Assembly (NCBI GenBank): GCA_020796225.1
Contig: CM036756.1
Location: 48,526,363-48,590,362 of the forward strand
DNA: 64,000 nt
Direction of reading: 5' to 3'
Origin: Arion vulgaris
Taxonomy: Eukaryota > Mollusca > Gastropoda > Stylommatophora > Arionidae
Shown: positions 45,760-57,144 of the stretch, piece by piece
How positions within the stretch are numbered: position 1 is the first letter of the stretch
Layout of the letters: every line of letters starts with the position of its first letter
Made by a program: the position numbers and the translations under genes
The notes under the pieces: generated by a model
Database searches by the model: none
What the model was told of the DNA's origin: nothing
Seen by the model: only the letters and a program-made list of their open reading frames with translations

Positions 45760-47120
45760 TTAAGCATTTTGGAAATATAGAATCTACACAAGCTAGACAA
45801 AATACAGAACACAGGCCTCAGAATCATCACCGGAGGTCTGAGTACACAAATCAAAGATCTGGAGACAACTGGCTATGAGAGCCTGGAACATAGGAGAAAA
45901 AATACACTAACAGAAAAGTTCAAGCGATTAGAAAATAACCCCATGCACAAAACAATCAACGAACCAACCAAAAACCACATAAAAAGACACAGCTTCAATC
46001 ACTTGTCAAAATCACTCTGCAAAAAACACTGTCCTCTCTAAAGACCAGCAATCTGGGAAATGATAGTACCATTCAACAACACAGACCTACAGCCCAACTT
46101 CAAAGTGATAACAACAATTCCAGATGTAGACAAAAAGAGTGAAGATCCATATCCCATCTTGAGAGCAAAGACATACCCCCGACCTGAGTGGACCCATATA
46201 TACACAGACGGATCATAAGACATGACAGCGAGGAAAGGAGGGACGGGCCATCATCATACTCCAAGAAGGCACCACACTAAAAAATTCAAGTGCCACCGGA
46301 GAACTCTCAACAAATTTTAGAGCCGAACAACAGGCAATTGTCAATGCTTCAAAAATACTGCAACAAAAGAAACATCCAAAACAACAAACTTGTCTTCCTT
46401 TGCGACTGCATGTCAGTCCTTCATATGGAAAGAGAGTTGACACTACAGCTAAACAAGCTCTCAGAACACAACCAAATTATTCTTCAGTGGATACCAGCCC
46501 ACTGTGGCGTACCAGGAAATGAGAGAGCAGACAGGCTGGCTAAGGAGGGAACAAAACTTATACAACACAAACGCCCAGTGTCACTACCAGAAATCAAGAC
46601 ATATCATGCGAAAGTACAAAGAGTTGTGGAGGCAACAAACCACAGCAAACAACCACAAGATCCCATCAGCAGACTAAACAGAAAACAGTACACAACAATC
46701 TTTCGCCTAAGAACAGGTCACTGCAGGCTCAACCATCACATGCACAAAATAAAACCTGCTCAGACTGCATGTCAGACAGAAACAGACTCCAGAGCACATC
46801 CTACAGTCATGTCCATCATACATACATCAATGAAACATGGCCTCATGAACATAGCTTACAGAGCAAGCTATGAGGAACTCTCAAAGAACTCCAACTGACA
46901 TGCAGCTTCATACAGGCAGCCTCTCTCATGGTTTAGATGAGCATTTGAAACTGAATGCAAAGAAGGACACATATATAAAGGCTTGAGAAAACAATTATAG
47001 GTACCTCAGCAAAGACCAGCATAGGAAGACCACAATGGCAGAGGACACCTGGCATGAGGGAAATTCAAAAGGACTGTTAGGGTGGCAAAGTTCTGCGAGG
47101 GCAAAATATAGATTTACCAG
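45760..47120 (+). pseudogene. LINE 3' part with RNase H
   Basis: The plus strand shows NTGLRIITGGLSTQIKDLET and LTEKFKRLENNPMHK (RT connection), PEWTHIYTDGS near 46185-46215 (RNase H start), then KLVFLCDCMSVLHME (Asp block with S to C change), IILQWIPAHCGVPGNERADR (46470-46530) and FRLRTGHCRLNHHMHKI. The longest ORF is 46290-46898 (202 codons). The 3' part ends near 47100 with AGGACTGTTAGGGTGGCAAA, a block also present near 60590. A relative of the 13-17 kb LINE but a different lineage. Confidence 0.8.
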
Positions 47121-49010
47121 AATATTTTGTTTTACATTATCTTTTTATTCTTACTATTTCTGTGCTATTTAACACATCTTTGATACAGAAATTATTGTTT
47201 TTATAGTGACTGATAACAGAAAATGTTAATATAAAACAAGACAGCTTTAACATAAGATTTCTGAAATACCAACAATTTGTTAGTTATCTTCTCCATACAT
47301 CAAAAAGATATGCAGTGAAACGTTTACAAACAAATACATTATATAATCTCCCACAAATCTAATTATTAGCAAAGAACCAACAAATAGGATCAAAATGATC
47401 AAAGCTGCACAGCATTTGTAATCGTAATGAGCAGAAAAATCAATTCATAAAATCATTAAGGACAACTGTACAATTCAATATTCTCACATTAAAATACAAT
47501 ATGGTAGTGACATACACATATGCTTTGAATAAAGTTGTGATACTTATATTTCTAAACTCAATGAAGATTTCATAACACAGGTATACTATAGTTCGTCCCA
47601 AAATTCGTGAAGATCTTTAACCGACTGATATAAAATCAACCACTTGACAGAAATTGATTATTACATTTTCTATAGAAAAAATTGCGACCATAAAATATTT
47701 TTGCCCACCCAAAGCTTTAGTGCTATAATATTTTACTTATATGTTATTAATAAAATAACAGCGATGTTGATTTTATGTAGTACGATGACTAAGTTTTTCT
47801 ATAATTTCGCATTTGCGTGCTCCATATACAATTCAGCACAAATGAAAATAGGAAATCCTGTGGAATTAGTAAGTTCACAATGTATCCTACCAACTGTCAT
47901 TGGCGTATGTATACAATGTTTATTTTCATCGACAGAAGTGGAAGGTATCATTTGTCCACTATGTCACATTGCTTTTTATAATATGTAATAGGGATATGCC
48001 TTTGCAAACATTCACCACCATTTTGTTGTGCTTATGCAAAATTATGTAACAAAAAACGTTTTTTGCATCAAGTAAGCTACCTACCAATTAGTGAAACATG
48101 AATTCGTAAGGTCGTGAGGTATATAAGACTGCCTGCAAAAAATTACTATTACCCATCCTGTAGATTTCGTACAAATTAAACCTTAGTGTGTTCACAAATT
48201 TTGAAACCAACTATAATTGTCCTGAGATAAAAATTAGCAGAATGGATGCATTCCAACATTTAATCATTAACAATAAATGAAAGGTTATTGAAAACTCTTC
48301 ATTTGATCTTTTGGTATGTACAGAATTGAGGTAGGTTGAGGTAGGTGTGTCGGTGTGTCCATAAGTGAGTGAGAGACCTGTCTGTAAAAATGAACATACA
48401 ATATCAGTTGGAAAAAAACCAGAAACCCCACAAATTTTGATGAGAAAAAAAAAAACAAGGTTTTTGTTCTGTATTTATTTATTACAATATCTATGAAGAC
48501 AAGCAGAAAATATACATTAATTTTTTATAATTCAATATCTGTGTAGATGAATTGAAAATATCACTTACTGCATATGTTAAAAAACAAATATATTCCAACC
48601 AGCATTTATGTCACAAGACTACAAAATATTATTTTCTGGAGATTTGTGTGTTTGTTGTTATTTGTATTTAAAAAAAAAAAAAAATGATTTCTTTCTAATT
48701 ATTTTGTGCCCGATAAAATTAAATGCTTGAATCGTATATTATTTGAAGGAAAAACCACAAGAAATTGATTTCTGAATATTTGTTGTTGAAAACTTTTGTT
48801 TTATTTAGCTACTTCAAATCATGAATTCTCTGTTCGGTTATGCGGTCACCTACAGAATAAAAATGTACTTTGAATTTCTACATGTCTTCTTTGTACAGCT
48901 AGCTTAGATTGATAATTACAATTCATAACTACACACATCAGGAATTGCAATCTTTCAATTAGTTTCTTAGTTTTAGACACACTTAGAGCGTGGCCGCAGA
49001 AGACCTTCAT
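47121..49010. other. AT-rich DNA, no gene supported
   Basis: A 114-codon plus-strand ORF (47644-47988) ends in a CPLC..AF motif but has no second ligand pair and no splice context, so I do not call it a gene. Confidence 0.4.
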
Positions 49011-49014
49011 CTAA

Positions 49015-49225
49015 ACCAATCCACGTCAACTACTAGATTCGAGAACTGGGTTTGAAGATTGGTGTGGCAAGAAAAGAACGGTACAACAGGTATACGAGTC
49101 GGCTCATCAATCAAAATAGAACTGGTACGGTCAGTCGCTGGACGCTGTTGGAGATATTGCGAAGGAGATCAGAGCACCTATGGACATGTCCAGAGTGCAA
49201 TGAAGATATTCCAAACTGAAACACT
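49015..49225 (+). repeat. Unclassified repeat A, copy
   Basis: Corresponds to 7795-8015: CATCAATCAAAATAGAACTGG, GGAGATCAGAGCACCTATGG and ACATGTCCAGAGTGCAATGA. Here a 55-residue stretch stays open (RLINQNRTGT, LWTCPECNED), suggesting an ancestral coding unit. Confidence 0.5.
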
Positions 49226-49364
49226 TGTTCCATAAGTCTTGCTAGTTGGTAGTTTTCAATATGAACTTTGTAACTACAATGATTAACACATAAATCACCT
49301 GAGATATGTTAACAACACTGGCTTGATAGCAAAAAATCAAATAGAGCTCCAGGAACTAATTAAA

Positions 49365-49995
49365 ATGGTGGTGACAGAAAGTAACAACAAAGCCATAGCC
49401 TGAATAGCAAAATGACAGAAGTTATGTTCATCTAAAAAAACAACTATAAAATGCACCATCAAAGTAAATGAGACACAGCTAAGACGTCAATTTGAATACC
49501 TAGGTACCCTGACAACATCAGATGTTAGATGAGAACTAAAGCGTAGAATAGGTCAGGCAAAAACAGCATTCCAGAAAATGAAAGGCATTATATGCAACAA
49601 GTCAATGTAAATGAAGTCAGAAAGAGAGCCATTCAACACTACATAAAGACAATACTGACATATGGATGCAAGTCAATGACAATAATAAACAGATAGCAAA
49701 ATCTCTGTATGTCACAGAGATGTGGTTTTACAGTAAAATTCTAGGAATCCTATAAACTGCTAAAATAACTACTACTTATTTGTCGAAAAGGTCGCGGTGC
49801 AGAGAAAACATCTATATAACAAAGAGATATTCATATTTTTTCGGGCATGTGATGAGAAAGGGAGGTTTAGAACACAGTTGTAAAATCAATGAAGATGAGA
49901 CAGAGGAAAACAAAGGGAGAAGAGAGTCTGACTTCATGGCACGGAAGAGTGTCAATATTCGAACCGATAGTTAGCATAAAGGACAGATATTTGTG
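49365..49995 (+). pseudogene. LINE RT thumb and C-terminal relic
   Basis: Shifting plus-strand frames show CTIKVNETQLRRQFEYLGTL, RIGQAKTAFQKMKGI, RAIQHYIKTILTYGCKS, then FFGHVMRKGGLEHSCKINE. These match the tail of L1/RTE-like LINEs (FKYLGS, RI..AK.AF, YGCE.W, FGHVMR). Confidence 0.7.
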
Positions 49996-50005
49996 GAGAT
50001 CCATA

Positions 50006-50008
<3 letters not shown>

Positions 50009-50091
<83 letters not shown>
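50009..50091. repeat. (AT)n microsatellite
   Basis: About 41 uninterrupted AT units; the IYIYIY-type ORFs across it on both strands are artefacts. Confidence 0.97.
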
Positions 50092-50093
<2 letters not shown>

Positions 50094-50512
50094 GAACTGA
50101 TGAAAAGATAGATCATGTCTAGTACAGGAAATGCTCTTTTATGGGAGTGTCCCAAATTATTTTTAGAGTTAGTCTTTGTAAGGTAGCTACAAATTGTGCG
50201 AATGTCATTGCTTAATTTAAATAGGTCAGATTTGAACTTGTGTAGTGCAGATTTGTACTTGTCCAGATTCTTACAAAATACAAAAGTAAAGATAGGACCT
50301 ACAATACACAAATAAAATACTATATCATGAATATGCATTAGATGAGCTGCATAAAATCAAATTGTGTGAAAATACCAAACTCAAATTGCACCAGACTGTC
50401 AATTCCAAGCTGTACTAATACACCTGAGCAGAATCATCCCTCTGAATTTAATACCAAATTTTTACAAAACAATATATTATCACAGAAGAGAACAAATGGA
50501 TGCCCAAATTTT

Positions 50513-50787
50513 CTATTGTGGAGAACTAGTAAACAATTTGATCAGCTTTGGACATGTCTGTTTGTGTCTGGACAAATTGTTAGCATAAGTAAACCCAGTC
50601 CCACAATGTGAACATATATATGATTTACGCTTTAAATGGGAGTTTATATGCCCCTGGTAATGTGTTTTGTGTAGATAAATCCTGCTACAAAACGGGCATA
50701 TATACTGTCCAGGGGAAGTATTCATTCTCACTGGTATTGCCATATTAACATCTAGACCTCGACTGTACACTTCAGCACTTGTATAGG
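50513..50787 (-). CDS. Zinc-finger terminal exon 1 (most 5' in the window)
   Basis: The acceptor ends TTTGTCTGCAG, and the exon starts with CC before the codon TAT. It encodes 90 residues. Finger 1 uses C30, C33, H46 and H50; finger 2 uses C58, C61, H74 and C78. The H-x3-H spacing of finger 1 differs from the H-x4-H of all other exons, and the finger linker is basic (LKRKSYIC). A 29-residue tract without clear domain precedes the fingers. The upstream methionine of the simple ORF lies before the acceptor and should be intronic. This exon lies 14.5 kb from its nearest partner, separated by transposon-rich DNA. Confidence 0.8.
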
Positions 50788-51245
50788 CTGCAGACAAATG
50801 GAAGACAAAACATACAATCTAAATTTGCAAGAATATTTAATACTTTCAACAACTTTAAAATGTTAATACTCAATTACAGTCCCCATAGTTAGCAAATGAG
50901 AAGTGATAAAATCACAACAAAAGGCAAGCTTCTACTATTTCTGTTGCCATCAAAATATAACATATGTACTAGTTTCCCCAGATTTAGTGAATAAGCACAA
51001 TGTCCATGAAATTGTAAATCAATGAAGAATATAAATGTGTGGAATAAAATACAGAAATGTTATCCAGATGAAAAGTAACATATTTATTTCAAAAATACAT
51101 TTTCAACTGAGTTAACTAAGTTGTCTGTGCTTCCAAGTGTTATTAAAATCTATGTTATAGAAAATGTGGCAAGATTTACATTATGAAATCAATAACTTTC
51201 ATTTTGACATATGCAGATTAGGATGACTTTTAGAAAATTGTGATT
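50788..51245. other. Intron upstream of finger exon 1, no gene seen
   Basis: AT-rich; no further finger exon or BTB coding was found from here to the right edge. Confidence 0.4.
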
Positions 51246-51249
51246 TATA

Positions 51250-52140
51250 TATATATAATAATAATTCCACTCATCTGTTATACGTACATAGGGCCTGCAA
51301 GTAATTTCTCCATACCGCTCTATCATGGGCAACTCGCTCAATCTCCTCCATGGAACTGAGATCGATATTTCCTGCCTCTCTCAGCAAAGTTGTTTCAGGG
51401 TCTCCTTAGGTCGACCTCTCTTTCTTGAACCCTTTGCATCCCACTTCAATGCCTGCTTTGATATTCGTGATCATTTCTCCTCAAGGTGTGCCCAACATAT
51501 CTCCATCTTCTCTTCTTATAACAGTTGTCACTAGTGGTTGACCAGACATGATTTCATCACTTCTGAATTCGTTTCATTTTATATTCATTATTTTTCACAG
51601 ACATCTATTTTCAAATGCATTCAACGTGCTTTCTATATCTTTAGTCATTTTCCAACTCTGCTAGCATATGTTAGGATTGATACAACATTTGAATTGAAAA
51701 TTGTAATTTAGTTTTAATACTATATAACTTGCAATTTCATGTTTTATTTAGACTTTTAAAAGCTGATGTTGCTTTGCCAATTCATATCATCTACCTAAAT
51801 AGGTGAACTGCTCTGTTATTTTTATCATTTTAGATTTCAGTGTGATATCTGCATTACTTGCCATAGGTGTCTTCATTATATTTGTTTTTTCGTAGCTTAT
51901 CTGCAGTCCAACTTTTGATGCTATAGATGACAAGTTGTCTGTTTTTCTTTGCATATCTTGGTTGTTTCTACTTAACAAGGCAATATCATCTGCAAAATCC
52001 AAATCTTCTAGTTGACTATTTTCTACCCAATTGATGCCAGTTTCGCCCCTGCAACATTTTCGCATCACCCAGTCAATGGCCACTCCAAACAATAGCGGAG
52101 ATAGAATACAGCATTGCTTTACTTCGGTTTCAACCATAAA
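51250..52140 (-). pseudogene. LINE RT fragment (RTE/L1-like)
   Basis: The minus strand at 51787-52137 reads VKQCCILSPLLFGVAIDWVM, LEDLDFADDIALLSRN, VGLQISYEKTNIM and ITEQFTYLGR: the GxxQGCxLSPLLF, FADD and YLG boxes. Further left, GSRKRGRPKETLKQL (near 51390-51440) and DRAVWRNYLQALCTYNR (near 51285-51330) are the C-terminal end. The part between (about 51540-51780) has decayed. Truncated 5' of the GVRQG box. Confidence 0.8.
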
Positions 52141-52826
52141 CCAGTCGCTGTGTCCACCATCAGTGCATGCATATATATATATATATATAAAATCACCAAA
52201 TGATCAAGTCAACATTTTGAAATTAGTAATGATATACGCAGTTATAGATTGTTCTATAATCACTAACAATGACAAGGGAAGGACATCACTATAAGTCTTC
52301 AAACTAATCAATATATACCATACAAGTACAAGTACTAAAACATATCTAGTTTTTCCTGATCAAACGATGACATCAAATAAAGATAAGCTTCTACCAAGAT
52401 AACTCAAGAAGAAACAACTATCTTAAAAAAACTCTATTTATAAATGAAAACAAATACAGCAAATGAATGAAAAGAATAATAAACAAAATGTTAAGATATT
52501 TCTTTGTCTTCATCTAATATGTGTGTTTGTATGGTTTTACTGTGTTGTGATGTGATTGTAACACAGCATAAGAGCTACAGAAAGTTAAGCTTGAAATTGG
52601 ATAATTCCTACTAGTTGCAACTCGTCAACAGTGTTAAATGAAAAGCATCAATGAATTTATATTTAATGATGAATATACAATGATAATTGATGAATATTAA
52701 AGCTCCTAAATAGAACAGCATTTCTTGTAATGTTTGATTAGGATAATACAACTACTTGATAATAAACATGCTTAGACTTGAACCTAACAAACATCAAATA
52801 TATTAAACATAGCTATACATGCTTAT
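52141..52826. other. AT-rich DNA, no gene seen
   Basis: Includes a short AT run near 52171-52188. No coding content recognised. Confidence 0.4.
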
Positions 52827-53105
52827 GATAGCCAAGCAGCATAGTGGTTAGTGCATTTTCTTAGTAGGCTTGTGGTCCCTGGATCAAATTCCCCAATTGG
52901 TGTGGAATTATTTTCAACCATAGCATCTCTCAAGTTGACCTAGTCTCAAATGATTGAGGTCTATCAGAGAAATAATGGGAAGTAATGGCGGCAGGTGTGA
53001 TGTTGACCACATCACCCAGATGCTGTTTGTCAAAGAAAAATATGGACCTAACACTGTCATCCCCATCCCAATATACCCCATGGTATGAAAATATGTGAAC
53101 ATTTT
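52827..53105 (+). mobile_element. tRNA-derived SINE, family T3, third copy
   Basis: The head GCCAAGCAGCATAGTGGTTA (box A region), then box-B-like GGATCAAATTCC. The body has GGTGTGATGTTGACCACATC, GACCTAACACTGTCATCCCC and CCCATGGTATGAAA, matching 17633-17887 in the opposite orientation. Confidence 0.75.
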
Positions 53106-54096
53106 TTGGTGCTTTAAAAAATAGCACATCTTTGTAACAACTAGCTCAGACAGATATATATAAATAAACTTAGAAAAATGATTGATCTATGCAGTCTGTG
53201 CATGACACTTGGTACAGGTGTACAATACAATTATAGCAAATGATACTACTAGATGACAATTTGAAAAATCAATTACATCAGTGTTTTACATTCATGTTAA
53301 AACTATAAAACCACCGCTACATAAGCAAGAACAAATGACACATCCAGATTCAACACTACATACCCCCGATACACTTGCAAACACAAAATTATGACTATAT
53401 TTCAGTAGTGCCTGCTGACATTACACATGATATGGTCACTGATAGCCAAGTCGATAACATTCTGCACTAGTGACCGTGTGTAGTGTAAATGCAGGGGCTT
53501 GAGGTCAGCTTGGCAAATAATTCTTGGTGTGAACATGATATGCGGTTGGACTACAGGAGACTGATCATTTACTCGGGTATCTAAATTACAAGTAGCTCTG
53601 AAGTCAAAGTAAGACTAGCCTGAATGGTGAGCGACATTGGTGATAAGGAAAACAAGCATACAAGTACAAATCAGCCATATTAGGCACCATTGAATATGCC
53701 TAAATTCGTAGCAGGCGAATTAGGAAAAAAACAATTTAGATGACCATTTCTGGTTGAATCTACAGTACAAACAATTTATACACTAGTATTTGATGGTTGA
53801 AGGTGGACAATTGAGTAAATATATTAGTTTCAGGAGTATCAATGTTGGTTAACGTAATATGTACTGGGCTGCCAAGGAAATACACCCCAATACATTAAAT
53901 GTGTTATATAAACATAAGTGATAGCTAACAACTTATACCAGCAGACAGTGGCAGAACTGTATTGAACACACAAAAATAGGTAATTGATGGTTACATTTTC
54001 TCAATACAGTCTCACACAGGTAGGTTGTGTAGTAATGCAATGATTAGCTTCAATGTTCACCTGACATGGCAAGGTAATTTAATGTACATTGATATG
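53106..54096. other. AT-rich DNA, no gene seen
   Basis: No element or exon recognised. Confidence 0.4.
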
Positions 54097-55407
54097 TACA
54101 AGGGGAAGTCAATATGTAAGTCCCAAATGGCTGTAGAAAAATAACTAAATATGATAACTTGAAACCAGTTTATTTTTATACGTACATTGTCCCTTTTTTT
54201 CTCAACATAATTTCCACCAACACTGATGTACTTATCCCATCGTTTTATCAGTCCTACCAAACCGGCTGCATAGAACTGCGCGCGCTGTTTTCTAAAGCAT
54301 GTTTTCACTTCACATTCAACTTTGGCGTCATTCGCATAATGTCTCCCACCAAGGTGGGTTTTCAGTGGACCAAAAAAGGAGGAAATATAATTCGCTAGGG
54401 GCTAAGTCAGGACTGTAATGTGGATGTTCCAAAACTTCCCACCTTGGTTAATTTTCTCCCGAGTTAATCGAGCAGTATGTTGTCTGGCATTGTCATGAAG
54501 AAGCAACACTCCTCTAGTCAGCAGTCCTGATCGTTTTCTTCAAATTGCATCATGAAGCATCGATAGAACTTCACAGTAAGGTTCAGAATTCATTGTCACC
54601 TTTCTTCTTGAAATTGGTTAAAAGCACTCCTTGACAATCCTAGAACACCATCAGCATAACCTTTCCTGCTGATGGTGTAACCTTGAATTTTTTAACACAA
54701 GGTGAAGAAGGATGTTTCCACTGCACTGAAGCACGCTTTGATTCGGGCTGGTAGTGATGCATCCATGATTCGTCCCAAGTAACAATCCTGTTCAGCATGT
54801 CTTCTTCATCTTCGTATCGACAGAGATGATGCAAAGACAGGCCAAATCGATTCATTTTGTGTTCCTCCTTCAATTGTCTGGGTACCCACCTTGAACACAC
54901 TTTCTTAAATTTCAATCGATCATGCATTATGCTGAACCATGCCAGCACCCTATTGCAGATGCTACAGTCTATCATTACTCGTGTGTCACCTCTAATCATC
55001 TCCTCCACCTGCAGCACGGATGCTTCTGTTGCAATCTAAACAGGACGACCAGATCGGATTTCATCAACAATTTTGGAGCGTCAGTAAGAAAATCTTTCTA
55101 CCCAGCTATGCACCGCTTTACGTGACAAACATTTGTCAGCATAAACAGGAAGCATTTCCTTATAAATGTCCTTCACAGGCAGTCCTTTGCCCACAAAAAG
55201 CACAACAGCACGTTGCTCTTTGGTTGTACACTCCATAAGTAGTCATTATTTTGTTTATGCGCTGTGCATCGACACCTAGCGCCACCTGGCGAACGGAAAT
55301 ATAAAGTTCGATGCTGCTGTCACCTAATGACACCTTTAGAAAACACCAACTACATTTACCTGACATCCCACAGAACTGTGTGACTTACTTATTGATGTGA
55401 CTTCGTA
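54097..55407 (-). mobile_element. mariner element, copy 2 (inactivated)
   Basis: A 1307-bp element (54099-55405) flanked by TA. The termini (CAAGGGGAAGTCAATATGTA and, by reverse complement, CGAAGTCACATCAATAAGTA) are inverted repeats with differences. The minus-strand 54640-55017 ORF contains WVPRQLKEEHKMNRFGLSL and WDESWMHHYQPESKRASVQ. LLHDNARQHTARLTREK lies near 54470-54520, and the third-Asp region (normally LAPSD) is scrambled by indels near 54395. Same family as copy 1 but more decayed. Confidence 0.9.
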
Positions 55408-55970
55408 TTTGCTAATCATGTCCACACATATCATTTACCGATAGTCTGCATATTGTTTTCTTTAAACGAACATTAGCCAATAAAAATTTTACAAATTAAA
55501 ATTAATTTTCTTGAAATTTTCCACCACTTAAAATTAGTACAGTGTTTCAAATTTCAAGAAGGAATAGAAAAAGATTTCTGGTTGATAAAAATTAATCTTT
55601 ATTTTGTGTTAATGTAAACAAAACATGTACAATTTCATTCAATGTCTTGACTTGCAGGTGCTATACTTTTGAAAAATGAAATAGGATACTTTCTAAATTT
55701 CATTTGAAAAAAAGTCACTATTTTCAACGAGATGGAGAAGCAATCAAATTTTAAAATACATAAAAATACAAAGATATGCTCCCCTTAGTTAATCAAACAC
55801 AACTGTTCAACAAATAAATTGTATATATCATGCTTCAGAAAAACTAAATCGTGATGAGACAGTAAATTTTGGACAAACTTTACGACACTGGAAAATATTA
55901 ACAAAGAAACTGATAATCAGCGGTCAGAACAGAAGCTTGTGCAGATTATTGATCCCCTATGCCAGCCGAC
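55408..55970. other. AT-rich DNA, no gene seen
   Basis: Spacer between the mariner and the RTE-like LINE. Confidence 0.4.
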
Positions 55971-56206
55971 ACATGATTATGATAGCATCTAGCAAATTAT
56001 TAACCAATATAAGTGAAAACATGCAATTTGATAACAGAAGGATACCTATCAACCGATATACACAAAAAGACATCAGCGCAGATGCATGAATTCCGTAGAG
56101 ATGGCACAGATCTTCACAGAATAGACATGGTACAACTCTCAAGTGGTATTTTTCAGACAACTGCTACGTCATTTCGTGGAGCGGCACAGAGATACAACAG
56201 AGAGCT

Positions 56207-57043
56207 GTGCACGGAGTAGGCTTCATCTTACATCCAGACATAGCTAGAAACATCATGAAAATTGACTACATATCTGAGAGAATAATGTTACAACTACATG
56301 GCAAAACAAAAAACACAACACTCATTCAGATTTATGCCCCTACAAACAATGGCTACACTCAAGAGGAAAAAGATGCATTCTTTGATAAAGTGTCCGATCT
56401 TATTAGTCAAATACATAGTAAAGACGATTTATTCGTAATGGGAGACTTTAATGGGCATGTCGGCCGGAGACGAACACCATGGGAAGAACAATTAGGACCT
56501 TTTGTAGACAACGACAGAGAATGTAACGATAATGGGCAGCACTTATTAGAGCTCTGTGTAGAACACGGACTCTATATCACAAATAGTTTTTATAAACATC
56601 CTATGAGCCAGATCTATACATGGTACAAGTGGAACAACCCCGACCAAGCTGCTCAAATAGACTTTATATTAACCCACAAAACAAGAAGATCCAACTTAAG
56701 AGACCGCAGAGTAATCCCAAACACAACAGTGAATACAGACCACCGCCCACTAATTGCCTACCTCAATGAAACACCACTTAGCAAAATACATAGAAGGACA
56801 GCAAGAACCAAGATTATAGATACCAGAAAAATAAATGATCCAGACATACAAAGAATAATAAATACAGAAATGACAGAGGCTATAGTAGAAGCATATATAC
56901 CACAATATAACGTTGAAACAACATGGCAAAAATTTAAGAGTATTCTTTTGAAATGTCTAACAACGCATTGTGGCACCACATTTAAAGGAGGAACAGAGAA
57001 AAGAGAACAGCATGGTGGAATAATGAAGTTAAAGAAGCAATAA
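56207..57043 (+). pseudogene. RTE-like LINE endonuclease
   Basis: A largely intact 278-codon ORF whose true start lies upstream in another frame (WSGTEIQQRAVHGVGFIL spans about 56169-56224). Motifs: LIQIYAPTN, LFVMGDFNGHVGRRRTPWE (catalytic GDFN), AQIDFILTHK (Asp), and VNTDHRPLIAYL (catalytic His). It continues into the linker GIMKLKKQ and stops just before the hairpin MITE. The first catalytic blocks (N, E) are not visible in this frame. Confidence 0.85.
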
Positions 57044-57062
57044 AAATTTAAAAAAAAAGAAC

Positions 57063-57144
57063 TACAGGGTGTTCAAGATAAAAGTAGCCCGATTGACAAA
57101 TGAAAACTAGCCAATCAGGCTACTTTTATCTTGAACACCCTGTA
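57063..57144. mobile_element. 78-bp hairpin MITE (mariner-like ends) inside the LINE
   Basis: TA at 57063-57064 and 57143-57144 flank 57065-57142. The ends are CAGGGTGTTCAAGATAAAAG and its reverse complement. The arms pair over about 31 bases with one mismatch around a loop of about 16 bases. Removing it and one TA gives continuous LINE coding (KKKEL then YKTW). Confidence 0.88.

Larger units (their letters stand above)
9731..50787 (-). other. Array of 11 alternative 3'-terminal zinc-finger exons of one gene
   Basis: Eleven exons on the minus strand lie at 50513-50787, 35822-36039, 32720-32964, 31770-31993, 28470-28681, 27309-27520, 25239-25495, 21411-21610, 20196-20407, 10170-10426 and 9731-9978. 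Seen: each is preceded by a pyrimidine-rich AG acceptor, each starts with two bases of a split codon (intron phase 1), each encodes two fingers and each ends in an in-frame stop. Finger 1 is C-x2-C-x12-H-x4-H (x3 in the first exon). Finger 2 is C-x2-C-x12-H-x3/4-C (H in one exon). The last His of finger 1 is always followed by seven residues and then the first Cys of finger 2. Known: broad, tramtrack, lola and fruitless genes of arthropods join a shared BTB-containing 5' part to alternative finger exons. Inferred: this is such a gene and its common exons lie to the right of the window. The usual TGEKP-type linker is absent, and the finger order (C2H2 then C2HC) is opposite to that I know for lola. 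Confidence 0.85.

Noticed and set aside
45630..45854. Minus-strand 74-codon ORF
   Set aside because: Overlaps the start of a plus-strand LINE relic and has no motif.
47644..47988. 114-codon ORF ending in CPLC
   Set aside because: AT-rich chance ORF with no complete zinc-binding set and no splice context.
49952..50338. 128-codon ORF with IY repeats
   Set aside because: Translation of an AT microsatellite.
56207..57043. Craniofacial development protein 2-like gene
   Set aside because: The GDFN and TDHRP motifs and the following reverse transcriptase show a LINE endonuclease.
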